Origin: an uncultured Prevotellaceae bacterium
GTDB lineage: Bacteria > Bacteroidota > Bacteroidia > Bacteroidales > Bacteroidaceae
Length of the DNA stretch: 64,000 nucleotides
Direction: 5' to 3'
NCBI GenBank assembly: GCA_946186505.1
Contig: CAMHNI010000002.1
Span: 1-64,000, forward strand
Shown here: in pieces, positions 33,047-41,114 of the stretch
Layout: each line of letters opens with the position of its first letter
How positions within the stretch are numbered: the first letter of the stretch is position 1
Made by a program: the position numbers and the translations under genes
The notes under the pieces: model-generated
What the model was told of the DNA's origin: nothing
Seen by the model: the letters and a program-made list of their open reading frames with translations, nothing else
Database searches by the model: none

Positions 33047-33114
33047 GAGGAGAGCGATGCTTGCATCAGCTATCCCGAGCGTGAGCAGTATCGAACAAAG
33101 TTCAAATAAGAGTT
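33038..33114 (+). repeat. Palindromic repeat P1 at the 3' end of the binding-protein gene
   Basis: It reads GTGAGAGGAGAGCGATG, CTTGCATCAGC, CCGAGCGTGAGCAG and CGAACAAAGTTCAAATAAG. The first bases overlap the stop codon. It resembles 3790-3869 at about 80 percent of positions and fills most of the gap before the permease gene. Confidence 0.75.
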
Positions 33115-33134
33115 AAGAATTTGTTGCCAAAAAG

Positions 33135-34028
33135 ATGATAGAGAAGGACAAAAGATTGTTGAAAGACCACATTGCAGGGCAGCTGATGGCGATCTTGACC
33201 ATCAGCAGCCTGCTTTTGGTGGTGGCGATGGCTGTAGGATTGTACTTGAAGTCGGTGCCCATACTGCAGGAACACTCGCTGTGGGACTTGCTGACCGTAG
33301 GTGAATGGCGACCGATGAACAATAGGTTCGGCTTCTTTCCCTTCCTGATGGGTACACTCTACGTGTCGCTGTTGGCATTAAGTATTGCCATCCCCATCTC
33401 GCTGCTCATGGCTATCTACTTGACGGAGTATGCCCACTCAGCGGTGAAGCGCTACGTGTTTCCGTTACTCGACATCTTGGCAGGACTGCCTTCAGTCATC
33501 TATGGCGTATGGGGCATGCTGGTCATAGTGCCGTGGGTGGCCGATGTGGTGGCACCGTCACTACGGCGCGACAGCAGCGGTTATACGGTGCTGGCTACGG
33601 GCATCGTGCTCGGCGTAACGGTCATTCCGCTGCTGGTCAGCCTATTTATCGAAATATTCAGCAACGTGGGACGTGACTATCGCGAGGCAGCATGGTCATT
33701 GGGTGCAACACGTTGGCAGACCACCAAGGATGTCATCCTGCGTAAGACGGCACCAGGCGTTATCGCCGCCATTGTCCTGACCGCCAGTCGCACCCTGGGC
33801 GAGACCATTGCCGTCATCATGGTCTGTGGCAATCTGGCTATTGTGCCAGGCTCGCTGCTCGATGCTTGCTATCCCATTCCGGCCCTGATAGCCAACAACT
33901 ACGGCGAGATGCTGTCACTGCCACTTTACGAGAGCGCGCTGATGTTTGCAGCATTCATCCTGTTTTTCGTCGTACTGGTGTTCAACTTGTTCTCACGGCT
34001 GGTGCTGCGCCGGATGCAGAATATGTAG
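33135..34028 (+). CDS. PstC-like ABC transporter permease
   Basis: This 297-residue inner-membrane protein has about six helices and the PstC pattern WRPMNNRFGFFPFLMGTLYV, then AIYLTEYAHSAVKRYVFPLL, DILAGLPSVIYGVWGM and the EAA loop YREAAWSLGATRWQTTKDVI that docks on the ATPase. It forms the channel with the PstA-like partner downstream (27-base gap). No phosphate-regulatory phoU gene is nearby. Confidence 0.88.
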   Translation: MIEKDKRLLKDHIAGQLMAILTISSLLLVVAMAVGLYLKSVPILQEHSLWDLLTVGEWRPMNNRFGFFPFLMGTLYVSLLALSIAIPISLLMAIYLTEYAHSAVKRYVFPLLDILAGLPSVIYGVWGMLVIVPWVADVVAPSLRRDSSGYTVLATGIVLGVTVIPLLVSLFIEIFSNVGRDYREAAWSLGATRWQTTKDVILRKTAPGVIAAIVLTASRTLGETIAVIMVCGNLAIVPGSLLDACYPIPALIANNYGEMLSLPLYESALMFAAFILFFVVLVFNLFSRLVLRRMQNM

Positions 34029-34055
34029 ATTAATTCTTGAAATTCGTAGTCGTTT

Positions 34056-34901
34056 ATGAAAAAAGCAGTTGTCATAGAAAAGATCTGGAAGGTACTGATG
34101 TATGCCTCCATAGCGTTGGTACTGTTTTTTGTGGTCAGCGTCATCTGGTCTGTCTTCAAGCGCGGCCTGCCCGTGTTGTCATGGGAGATGGTTTCGTCGT
34201 TGCCTGGCGGTGGCTTCTATATTGGTAAAGAAGGTGGATTCCTCAATGCCATTGTTGGTTCACTTTACATCGTTGGGGGTGCTACTTTTTTAGGATTGCT
34301 GGTTTCCATTCCCGTGGTGTTCTACCTCAATGTCTACCTCAAACCCCATTCCAAGTTTGGTGCTGTGGCACGTCTGGCTTATGATGTGCTGTTCGGCATA
34401 CCGAGCATTGTATATGGTGCTTTCGGTTTCACCATCATGATATTCTTTGGTCTTCGCACGTCGTTGCTCGGCGGTATTATCGTGGTTACCCTGCTCATCA
34501 TTCCCATCTTCATTCGCTCAATGGACGAAGTTGCGAAGACTATTCCACAGGATTTGTTGGAAGCAGGTTATAGTCTTGGCTCTACACGATTGGAGACTAT
34601 CAGTGTCGTTGTCCGTCAGATTGCTCCGGCCATTGCCACAGCAACGCTGCTGAGTATAGGCAGGGCCATCGGTGACGCAGCAGGTGTTATGTTCACCGCA
34701 GGCTTCAGCGACTCCATACCGACAAGTCTTACTCAACAGACGGCCTCTCTTCCATTGAGTGTCTTCTTCCAGCTCAGTGCGCCTCAGTTAGAGGTGCAGG
34801 ATCGTGCATACGCTGCCGCCGTGGTGCTGACGGCCATCGTGCTTGCCCTGAGTCTCAGCGGCCGTTTCATCATGAATCGCTTCTCACGAAACAAAATTTG
34901 A
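34056..34901 (+). CDS. PstA-like ABC transporter permease
   Basis: This 281-residue permease has about six helices. LPGGGFYIGKEGGFLNAIVG, LAYDVLFGIPSIVYGAFGFT and the EAA loop LLEAGYSLGSTRLETISVVV fit the PstA family. It pairs with the PstC-like protein in the inner membrane. The ATPase gene follows after 118 bases and has its own promoter, an unusual split in a pst-type set. Confidence 0.88.
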   Translation: MKKAVVIEKIWKVLMYASIALVLFFVVSVIWSVFKRGLPVLSWEMVSSLPGGGFYIGKEGGFLNAIVGSLYIVGGATFLGLLVSIPVVFYLNVYLKPHSKFGAVARLAYDVLFGIPSIVYGAFGFTIMIFFGLRTSLLGGIIVVTLLIIPIFIRSMDEVAKTIPQDLLEAGYSLGSTRLETISVVVRQIAPAIATATLLSIGRAIGDAAGVMFTAGFSDSIPTSLTQQTASLPLSVFFQLSAPQLEVQDRAYAAAVVLTAIVLALSLSGRFIMNRFSRNKI

Positions 34902-34921
34902 AACCAATATACCAAACTATT

Positions 34922-34979
34922 GGTATTCATTTTACTATTTGTGTGGTATTGCATCGATGAGGGAATCGTCGTACCTTTG
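34922..34979 (+). promoter_or_regulatory. Separate promoter of the transporter ATPase gene
   Basis: The -7 box TACCTTTG is at 34972-34979. GGTAT at 34922-34926 occupies exactly the position of the left half of the GGTAT-N5-ATACC box in the siroheme promoter; the right half is TTACT. A second arrangement, ATACCAAACTATTGGTAT, lies just upstream from 34909. Confidence 0.6.
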
Positions 34980-35019
34980 CACACACAGAATTTTTTGATC
35001 CAACATAAAAATATATATA

Positions 35020-35886
35020 ATGAGTTTTTCAATTAGTCTTCCCCAAGTGCTCGGTGCCAGCATCAGCCAGCGTGTCCCCTGGACGGTTCATGTTCCGTTT
35101 GTTGTCGATCGCAAGTTCCCCCGTCTGGAGGACACCCATCTGGCTACGCATAATCTGAATATCCATATAGGCAAATCACATATACTGAAGGATGTCAATG
35201 TAGAGATTCCTCAAAATAAGATTACGTGTATAATCGGTCCTTCTGGCTGTGGTAAAACCACGCTGTTACGTACCTTCAATCGCCTGGTCGACTCAATAGA
35301 AGGCGTAAAGATAGACGGTGAGGTAAATCTTGGTAAGCAGGATATCATAGCAGCAGGCCCCAGTCAGATGACTGAACTGCGCCGTAACATCGGACTCGTA
35401 CCCCAGCGTCCCTGTCCGCTACCCATGAGCATATACGACAACATTGCCTACGGTTGCCGCATCCATGGTGTTCGTGGTAAGCGTAAGCTCGACCTCGTCG
35501 TCAAGCACTATCTAGAAGCTGTCGGACTGTGGAATGAGGTGAAGGACCGCTTGCATACGCCTGCCAACAAACTCTCTGGTGGACAACAGCAGCGTCTCTG
35601 TCTGGCTCGCAGCCTGGCAGTTGAACCAAGCTACCTGCTGGCCGATGAATCTACCAGTGCCCTTGACCCCATCTCAAGCAAGACCGTAGAAGACCTCTTC
35701 GTCAAGCTGAAGCAGGACTACTCCATCGTGATGGTCACCCATACCCTGCGTCAGGCTCAGCGCATTGCCGACCACGTCATTTTTATGTATCTCGGAGAAG
35801 TCATTGAGCAGGGAGACGCAAAGCAGATTTTCAACCATCCCCAGCACGAGCTGACCAAGAATTACCTGAATGGCGGAATCAGTTAA
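35020..35886 (+). CDS. PstB-like ABC transporter ATPase
   Basis: This 288-residue ATPase energises the transporter. It has Walker A CIIGPSGCGKTTLLRTF, a Q-loop at IGLVPQRPCPLPMSIYDNI, the signature LSGGQQQRLCLARSLA, Walker B YLLADESTSALDP (the residue after Asp-Glu is Ser, not the usual Pro) and the H-loop VTHTLRQAQRIADH. The first 40 residues (SISLPQVLGASISQRVPWTV) are an extension beyond the PstB norm. It shares its promoter architecture with the sulfite reductase operon. Confidence 0.9.
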   Translation: MSFSISLPQVLGASISQRVPWTVHVPFVVDRKFPRLEDTHLATHNLNIHIGKSHILKDVNVEIPQNKITCIIGPSGCGKTTLLRTFNRLVDSIEGVKIDGEVNLGKQDIIAAGPSQMTELRRNIGLVPQRPCPLPMSIYDNIAYGCRIHGVRGKRKLDLVVKHYLEAVGLWNEVKDRLHTPANKLSGGQQQRLCLARSLAVEPSYLLADESTSALDPISSKTVEDLFVKLKQDYSIVMVTHTLRQAQRIADHVIFMYLGEVIEQGDAKQIFNHPQHELTKNYLNGGIS

Positions 35887-35896
35887 TACGTCTAAT

Positions 35897-36031
35897 ATGG
35901 GTTATGATGATCCTTTCAACATCTTCTCAAACTATGAGCAAGAGCAGAGTGTGGGTAGCGCGCTTGTCTATACAATAGGGGCGCTATTCCTGCTCTTGCT
36001 GGGACTGTTCGGAAATGGGGTATTGAAGTAA
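35897..36031 (+). CDS. 44-residue single-helix membrane protein
   Basis: A short frame starts ten bases after the ATPase stop and ends five bases before the next gene. It encodes MGYDDPFNIFSNYEQEQSVG followed by one clear membrane helix (SALVYTIGALFLLLLGLFG) and NGVLK. Tight spacing on both sides and good coding composition suggest a real gene. No family was recognised; it might be a small transporter subunit. Confidence 0.5.
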   Translation: MGYDDPFNIFSNYEQEQSVGSALVYTIGALFLLLLGLFGNGVLK

Positions 36032-36036
36032 GTATT

Positions 36037-36714
36037 ATGGAGTTCAGAGTCGAAAAGGCAGTACTTGAGGCTGGCGTAAAGATTGTTTTCGTGGTCATTC
36101 GTGGACTCGATAATAGTACTGCCAGCTATGAATGGCAGGCACAACGTGAGGTCTTACTTAACGAACTGTTAGAACGTTATAAAGACTTTGACGTGCATCA
36201 GGATCCTGTCTTGGAGGCATACAATCTGCTTCACGACCATACTGGCGTGAAAAGACGCAAGAATATTCCCGCCAGTGAGAATCTGATTAAACTGTTACAA
36301 AAACATGGTTCTCTTACATATATCAATAAGGTTGTAGATATCTATAATCTTATATCGCTCGATTCGAAACTGGCTCTTGGCGCACACAATTTAGATCAAG
36401 TCAGTGGAAACGTTACTTTACGCTTTACAGATGGAACGGAGCGTTTTGTCCCACTTGGCCAGACGGAACCTGTAGTGATAAATCCTCATGAGTATTCTTA
36501 TATAGACGATTCAAATGAGGTGTTGTGTCGCCTGGAGATTCGTCAAGTACAGAAAACATTGGTCGATGAGACAGCACGCAACGTGTTCTATATTGTCCAG
36601 GGCAACGATGCTACTCCTGACGAACTGCTTCATCAGACAGCACAGAATATAATCGAACTGACTACGCAATATTGCGGCGGAATTGGCGAAATCATCATTC
36701 CAAAGGTCCTATAA
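36037..36714 (+). CDS. B3/B4 domain protein (PheRS beta-like)
   Basis: This 225-residue cytoplasmic protein corresponds to the free-standing B3/B4 tRNA-editing-like domain of phenylalanyl-tRNA synthetase beta chains. The signature stretch is NLIKLLQKHGSLTYINKVVD, then LISLDSKLALGAHNLDQVSG, and HEYSYIDDSNEVLCRLEIRQ. Free-standing versions are thought to act on mischarged tRNA or bind nucleic acid; function is not established. It follows the small membrane protein by five bases and precedes an acetyltransferase. Confidence 0.85.
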   Translation: MEFRVEKAVLEAGVKIVFVVIRGLDNSTASYEWQAQREVLLNELLERYKDFDVHQDPVLEAYNLLHDHTGVKRRKNIPASENLIKLLQKHGSLTYINKVVDIYNLISLDSKLALGAHNLDQVSGNVTLRFTDGTERFVPLGQTEPVVINPHEYSYIDDSNEVLCRLEIRQVQKTLVDETARNVFYIVQGNDATPDELLHQTAQNIIELTTQYCGGIGEIIIPKVL

Positions 36715-36748
36715 AGGCTTATTCATAATCTTCTAAACATAAATACGT

Positions 36749-37237
36749 ATGTCAACAATTATCCGTCCTATTAACCAGCATGACCAGCGGAAACTGGCTA
36801 AGCTGATCCGTTCCGTGTTCGAAGAATACAGAGCACCTCTCGTGAATACCGTGTATGATGATTTGCGGACATGGCACGTCTACGACACACTTCAAAATGT
36901 AAATGCCCAATATTGGGTTATTGAAAACGATGATGAAATTGTAGGTGGCTGTGGGTTCTATCCCACTGAGGGACTGCCAGAAGGCTATGCGGAACTCGTC
37001 AAGTTCTATTTGTCACCTAAAATCCGTGGACTTGGTTTCGGCAGCAAGATCTTCCAGCTGGTTATTGAAGAGGCACGAAAGGCAGGTTATCAGAAACTCT
37101 ACATTGAGTCATTCCCTGAATTCTCCGAGGCTGTTGCAATGTATCTTCGTCATGGCTTTTATCACATTCTTGAACGGGTTGGCAATTCAAACCATACCGC
37201 CACCAGTATATTCATGGTGCTTGACTTGAATAAATAA
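36749..37237 (+). CDS. GNAT-family N-acetyltransferase
   Basis: This 162-residue protein has the GNAT core: IRPINQHDQRKLAKLIRSVF at the start, YWVIENDDEIVGGCGFYP, the acetyl-CoA loop LSPKIRGLGFGSKIFQLVIE and LYIESFPEFSEAVAMYLRHG. It would transfer an acetyl group to an amine; the acceptor is unknown. It lies 34 bases after the B3/B4 gene and may share its transcript. Confidence 0.9.
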   Translation: MSTIIRPINQHDQRKLAKLIRSVFEEYRAPLVNTVYDDLRTWHVYDTLQNVNAQYWVIENDDEIVGGCGFYPTEGLPEGYAELVKFYLSPKIRGLGFGSKIFQLVIEEARKAGYQKLYIESFPEFSEAVAMYLRHGFYHILERVGNSNHTATSIFMVLDLNK

Positions 37238-37294
37238 TACCTTGATTCCACTTTAAAAAGTCTACATTAGTTCTACTTATGTTCTACTTTGTAT

Positions 37295-37444
37295 TTAAAT
37301 TTGTCCCCCCATGTACCATTCTCGACGGCCACCGACGGCACTGGCATAGAAATAGGTGACTAGAGCGGCCGACAGCTCATTGAGCGTCGGCATGTCGGTG
37401 CGCTGAGACAGCTGAGCCGTGACAGCACGTACTGGTCGGAGCGC
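37295..37444 (-). pseudogene. C-terminal remnant of an unidentified protein
   Basis: An open stretch without a start codon encodes ALRPVRAVTAQLSQRTDMPT, then LNELSAALVTYFYASAVGGR and EWYMGGQI before a stop. The composition is protein-like and unlike the flanking AT-rich DNA. The family was not recognised. It lies just downstream of the chimeric 38-codon frame at 37448-37564 on the same strand. Confidence 0.35.
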
Positions 37445-37447
37445 ACA

Positions 37448-37564
37448 CTATAGAATCTCAATCTTATAAGCTGCCAATAATCCTTCCACTCCATATCGTG
37501 AGAACTTGACATGGCTTAGTCGATTATCGTTGGGGGTGATGATATAGTCGCTCCTAAAACTCAT
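37448..37564 (-). pseudogene. Chimeric 38-codon frame: TolC start fused to another gene's end
   Basis: The frame begins MSFRS, identical to the first five codons of the TolC gene, and continues DYIITPNDNRLSHVKFSRYG, VEGLLAAYKIEIL and a stop, which resembles the tail of a different, unrecognised protein. The leader in front is a diverged copy of the TolC leader. The frame is intact, but the product is only 38 residues, so it is treated as a remnant. Confidence 0.6.
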
Positions 37565-37648
37565 AAATAATAAAAGTGAGGGCTGATTTTTATCGGCAGT
37601 AACGCGAAAACGAAGTGCATTACTTCTTGGTCCATGCCTTTTGACGCT
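37551..37648 (-). repeat. Diverged copy of the TolC leader
   Basis: Compared with 19827-19930, the run from CGCTCCTAAAACTCAT through GAGGGCTGATTTTTATCGGC to GCCTTTTGACGC is shared with small changes. Similarity stops right before the place where the TolC -7 box would be, so no promoter was copied. Confidence 0.8.
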
Positions 37649-37763
37649 TACTATTGCGTGCTAACTGCCATACTTACATAGCGAAAATGCCATACTTACG
37701 AGACATAAACACTATATTTACGAGGCATAAACACCATACTTTAAAAAAGCATCCCTGCAACTT

Positions 37764-37879
37764 GGTGAAGCGAGTGAAGGGAGATATTTTAACTTTCGTA
37801 TAAAGAAAAACATTTAGCCTAAAGGATAAATAATTTCCTATAGAGTAAAGTTGCATTTTCTCCCTTCACTACCTTCACC
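37764..37879. repeat. 116-bp inverted-repeat element
   Basis: GGTGAAGCGAGTGAAGGGAG at 37764-37783 and its near-complement at 37860-37879 (19 of 21 pairs over the full arms) bound an AT-rich interior. Just before it are direct repeats of ATAAACAC with CATACTT. It could be a miniature mobile element; no open frame is inside. Confidence 0.55.
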
Positions 37880-37970
37880 GCTCAGATACATTATTATTAC
37901 AGTCCCCGATTTCCTCTCCAGTCAGGTCGGTAATCTCTAGTAACTACTCAGCATCCCATGAACTGAGTAA

Positions 37971-39449
37971 TTACCAGAACCGTACGACCTGTTCTATACC
38001 AGCTTCGGTAGGCGCATCAATGTCTTTTAGTGTGACATCTCGCACATCATCTAATACTACGGCAGGTCGATACTCTGGACGTTCATAGCGGAAGGTGACG
38101 TCGCTGACATGAAGGCCCTCTACGTGACGGGCATAGAGACCGTAGGCTGGTGTCCATCCGGCAAACTTCGGCTCTGGATAGTTGGTGCCCTGCTCACGGT
38201 AGTCTTTGTTGACGAGGTCGCGGGTACCACCACCCTTGAAATAGAGACGGATGTTCGACAGCCATACATTGCGGATTGGCTCGTCCTTCATCCCCGTGAC
38301 GATGATGCTGCAGAGTGAGTCGCAGTCGTCGGCAATGACATTCGATATCTGGATGTCACGGGCACTAGACATCCGTGTCACCTCCTTAGGTCCGCGATTG
38401 CGGCAACCTGTGGTGATATAAATAGGATAGTGGTGTACATGAGACATGGTGACATTCGACACGACGATATTCTCCATCCGTCCCTGATCTACCTCCTCAA
38501 AGGCCAAGCCACTGGAATACATAAACGTGCAGTTGGTCAGCGAGATATTGCGGTAACCGCCGTTGCTCTCCGTTCCCAGTTTGAATCGTCCGCATACCCA
38601 TCCAACGGGCTCAGGGACGTAAGTGCCGTCGAGCAGCGTACCACATTTATAGCCTGTGATGTTGCAGTTCGAGATGGCGATGTGCTCACAGATGACGGGC
38701 TTCTTCAGGGCGTACGATGACTTCAGCACCAGGGCATCGTCGTGTGGGGTGTTGATTTTGCAATTGGTGATGGTCATATACTTACAACAGTCTATGTCAA
38801 AGCCATCACGATTGGTATCGATGGTGACATTGTCAATCGTAGAGAGGTCACAGCCTGTCATGATGATGCCGAAATGTCCACCGCGATAGATGGTGATGTC
38901 GCGGATAGTGACCTGACGGCACAGCTTGAGTGCGATGGCTTTATCGCCAGTACCGATGCTGCCGCCCTGCACATTGCCGGCATTCTCAGTATCCTTGCGT
39001 GTGAGTCCCTGGCCGTCAATCATGCCATGACCGGTAATAGAGATGTTCGTCTGGCCTTCTGCCCATATCAGCGAGTTGTGGAAGTAGGTGTGTCCGCCAT
39101 CCTGATACTCTGGAAAGCCGCCGAACGACTCACTTTCGTCGTAGGCCTTCATCGAGGTTGGCGCTGCCAGCACAGTACAGCCAGCCGAGAGATGCAGGTC
39201 GATATTTGACTTCAGGCGGATGCTGCCACTCAGATAGGTTCCTGCAGGCAGTAGCACCTGCCCACCGCCATCACGTACTGCCGCCTCGATAGCGGCATTG
39301 ATGGCTGGCGAGTCGAGCGTTTTGCCATCGCCTTTAGCTCCGTAGTCCTTGACATTATAAATGCCATTTACTGTAGTTGTCGTGGTTCCTGCACTGACCA
39401 GAGTTGTGGCCAGCAATGTAAGTAGAATGGTAGTAAGCAGTTTGTTCAT
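37971..39449 (-). CDS. GH28 polygalacturonase-like enzyme
   Basis: This 492-residue exported enzyme (signal MNKLLTTILLTLLATTLVSA) has the right-handed beta-helix of GH28 pectin hydrolases. Catalytic motifs are TIDTNRDGFDIDCC, INTPHDDALVLKSS with the paired aspartates, and the GRFKLGTES strand in place of the usual R-I-K. YNVKDYGAKGDGKTLDSPAI is the typical N-terminus. It would hydrolyse galacturonan or a related pectin fragment in the periplasm. The -7 box TAATTTTG at 39468-39461 leaves an extremely short leader. It is not accompanied by SusC/D genes. Confidence 0.92.
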   Translation of the reverse strand: MNKLLTTILLTLLATTLVSAGTTTTTVNGIYNVKDYGAKGDGKTLDSPAINAAIEAAVRDGGGQVLLPAGTYLSGSIRLKSNIDLHLSAGCTVLAAPTSMKAYDESESFGGFPEYQDGGHTYFHNSLIWAEGQTNISITGHGMIDGQGLTRKDTENAGNVQGGSIGTGDKAIALKLCRQVTIRDITIYRGGHFGIIMTGCDLSTIDNVTIDTNRDGFDIDCCKYMTITNCKINTPHDDALVLKSSYALKKPVICEHIAISNCNITGYKCGTLLDGTYVPEPVGWVCGRFKLGTESNGGYRNISLTNCTFMYSSGLAFEEVDQGRMENIVVSNVTMSHVHHYPIYITTGCRNRGPKEVTRMSSARDIQISNVIADDCDSLCSIIVTGMKDEPIRNVWLSNIRLYFKGGGTRDLVNKDYREQGTNYPEPKFAGWTPAYGLYARHVEGLHVSDVTFRYERPEYRPAVVLDDVRDVTLKDIDAPTEAGIEQVVRFW

Positions 39450-39557
39450 CATATCTGGTGCAAAATTAGCAAAAATAGTTTAAAAACAGTGCTGTTTCCA
39501 TCTTAAAAAAACGAAAAAGCGACATGATACGACGTTCAAATAATCGACTTTTTTTAT

Positions 39558-39565
39558 TATTTTTG
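39558..39565 (+). promoter_or_regulatory. -7 promoter box of the coiled-coil gene
   Basis: TATTTTTG fits TAnnTTTG and lies 47 bases before the ATG at 39613. It is divergent from the GH28 promoter. Confidence 0.45.
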
Positions 39566-39612
39566 TGGCACAAAAAGGATACAAAACATTAATAACGTAA
39601 TTTACAAACATT

Positions 39613-39924
39613 ATGTCAAAGACAACAGAAATTCAGATTGAAAAGTCTCGCAACCTCATTAAAGGGCTGCGTAGACACGTGAGAGAAATGGGAGAACGTG
39701 GTGTTTCAAGCAACGAGATCAACGAGATGGAGAAAACCGTTGAAATGCTTTCTGAAGCCAATGCCGAGGTGGATCGTCTGCGCGAGGTACTATCGCCCAA
39801 GGTGAAGAAGATGAACGACTTGCTGACACTCGTCAAGGCTTCTTATTCCGAGTCGAAGAAAACGCTAAAGGGCTACTACCCTCAGGAGCGCTGGCTGGAC
39901 TATGGCATCCCCGATAAACGATAG
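39613..39924 (+). CDS. Conserved coiled-coil protein of unknown function
   Basis: This 103-residue cytoplasmic protein is mostly alpha-helical and charged. Residues 5-75 look like a coiled coil (SRNLIKGLRRHVREMGERGV, EMEKTVEMLSEANAEVDRLR), followed by KVKKMNDLLTLVKASYSE and a short Pro/Tyr-rich tail (GYYPQERWLDYGIPDKR). No family was recognised. It has its own promoter and a strong hairpin downstream. Confidence 0.6.
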   Translation: MSKTTEIQIEKSRNLIKGLRRHVREMGERGVSSNEINEMEKTVEMLSEANAEVDRLREVLSPKVKKMNDLLTLVKASYSESKKTLKGYYPQERWLDYGIPDKR

Positions 39925-39936
39925 GATTGAGACAAT

Positions 39937-39981
39937 CGAGTAGGAGGTGAACACTAATCAGAGGTGTTCACCTCCTACTCG
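39937..39981. repeat. Perfect 18-bp inverted repeat
   Basis: CGAGTAGGAGGTGAACAC pairs perfectly with its complement across a nine-base loop, 12 bases after the coiled-coil gene. No T-run follows on either strand, so it may be a processing or stability hairpin rather than an intrinsic terminator. Confidence 0.6.
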
Positions 39982-40059
39982 AAGGAGCATATTCAAGCAG
40001 CAGCGGAACATCCTGCCGCTCGGCCTTTCGGATCACAACATTCTTTTTATTCATCACCA

Positions 40060-40434
40060 TTACCAATTAGGTGGCAGTACGATATTCTCCACATCGTGAG
40101 CCTTCTCGAACAGCGGAGCAATCTCTTCATCCGTGAATCCGGCGATACCACAACCGATGCGGGTAACGAGGAAGGTGAGGGTAGGGTGCTCCTTGGCGAA
40201 CGCGATGAACTCGTCCACATACGGACGGATGGTCTCTACGCCGCCCTGCATCGTTGGGATGGCATAGCTCTGGCCCTGCAGTCCCACGCCCTGACCCATG
40301 ATGGCTCCAAACTTGCGGTAGGCGATATAGGCCGCACCACCGCCGTGCATTCCTTTGAGATTGCTGCCGAAAACAAATATCTCGTTCGGCTGCAGCTCCG
40401 TGATACGCTCTGGTGTTGTCCTCTTCTTTTCCAT
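40060..40434 (-). CDS. Conserved protein with FGSNLxGxHGGGAA motif
   Basis: This 124-residue protein belongs to a small family often found in phages and Bacteroidales, marked by EIFVFGSNLKGMHGGGAA, the glycine-rich MGQGVGLQGQSYAIPTMQGG and FLVTRIGCGIAGFTDEEIAP. The pattern of glycine loops and TRIGCGIAG resembles macro-domain-like nucleotide binders; NCBI uses the name A1S_2505 family for similar proteins, from memory. The biochemical role is unknown. Confidence 0.7.
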   Translation of the reverse strand: MEKKRTTPERITELQPNEIFVFGSNLKGMHGGGAAYIAYRKFGAIMGQGVGLQGQSYAIPTMQGGVETIRPYVDEFIAFAKEHPTLTFLVTRIGCGIAGFTDEEIAPLFEKAHDVENIVLPPNW

Positions 40435-40616
40435 ATCTTCTTCTTTTAATACATCTTTTGCAAGCTCCGCTTATGTTTAGGAATCAAGGCTTGACCCCCT
40501 CTCGCTCCCCCTACTTAGGGGAAGAAATAGTTATCTGGCGAGCCATTCCAATACATGCGAAACTTGTATACATTAAAATATTCGTGCAAAAATAGCAAGA
40601 AATGCCGAATTATCAC

Positions 40617-40624
40617 TATCTTTG
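40617..40624 (+). promoter_or_regulatory. -7 promoter box of the UmuD gene
   Basis: TATCTTTG lies 36 bases before the ATG. A palindromic TTGTATACAT occurs near 40564-40573 and is a possible damage-response operator, though its position, about 45 bases upstream of the box, is not diagnostic. Confidence 0.5.
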
Positions 40625-40659
40625 CAGAAAGAATTAACAAACGTTGAATTATTAGAAAT

Positions 40660-41100
40660 ATGGGCAACATTAAGATTATACGAGGTGTGTTTGACACCAA
40701 ACTGGAACTGGAGCGTGCAAGCGTGATGGCCGGCTTCCCGTCTCCTGCTGACGATTACATGCACGAGACCTTGGACTTTAATCGCGACTACATCAAGCAC
40801 CCTGAGGCTTCGTTCTACGGTGAAGTGGAGGGTGACAGTATGAAGGATGCGGGAATCTTCGATGGTGACAGGGTGATTATCGATAGGGCCGTGGAGCCGC
40901 ATGATGGTTCTATCGTCCTGGCATGGATGGGGTCGGACGGCTTCACGATGAAGTACCTCGACCTGACGCACAGGGACGAGGGCTACATCGAGCTGCGCCC
41001 TGCCAACGATGATTATCCTGTGTTCAGGATTGACGATCCTGATAATTTCGAGATTTGGGGTGTGGTGGTTCATCTGATACGAACCTTTGAATGGTTCTAA
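40660..41100 (+). CDS. umuD: UmuD-like S24 self-cleaving protein
   Basis: This 146-residue protein resembles UmuD, the partner of DNA polymerase V. The cleavage site is likely VMAGFPSPADDY (Ala-Gly), the catalytic serine is in VEGDSMKDAGIFDGDRVIID and the catalytic lysine in GFTMKYLDL. Self-cleavage on RecA filaments would activate the mutagenic polymerase. It is followed by umuC after a P1 repeat of about 65 bases, on the same strand. Confidence 0.9.
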   Translation: MGNIKIIRGVFDTKLELERASVMAGFPSPADDYMHETLDFNRDYIKHPEASFYGEVEGDSMKDAGIFDGDRVIIDRAVEPHDGSIVLAWMGSDGFTMKYLDLTHRDEGYIELRPANDDYPVFRIDDPDNFEIWGVVVHLIRTFEWF

Positions 41101-41114
41101 GTGAATAATGAAAA

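Noticed and set aside
39937..39981. Perfect hairpin considered as a terminator
   Set aside because: The stem is strong but no T-run follows on either strand.
40564..40573. TTGTATACAT as a LexA-type SOS box for umuDC
   Set aside because: It occurs once, is AT-rich, and I know no established SOS consensus for this group that it matches; left only as a remark.
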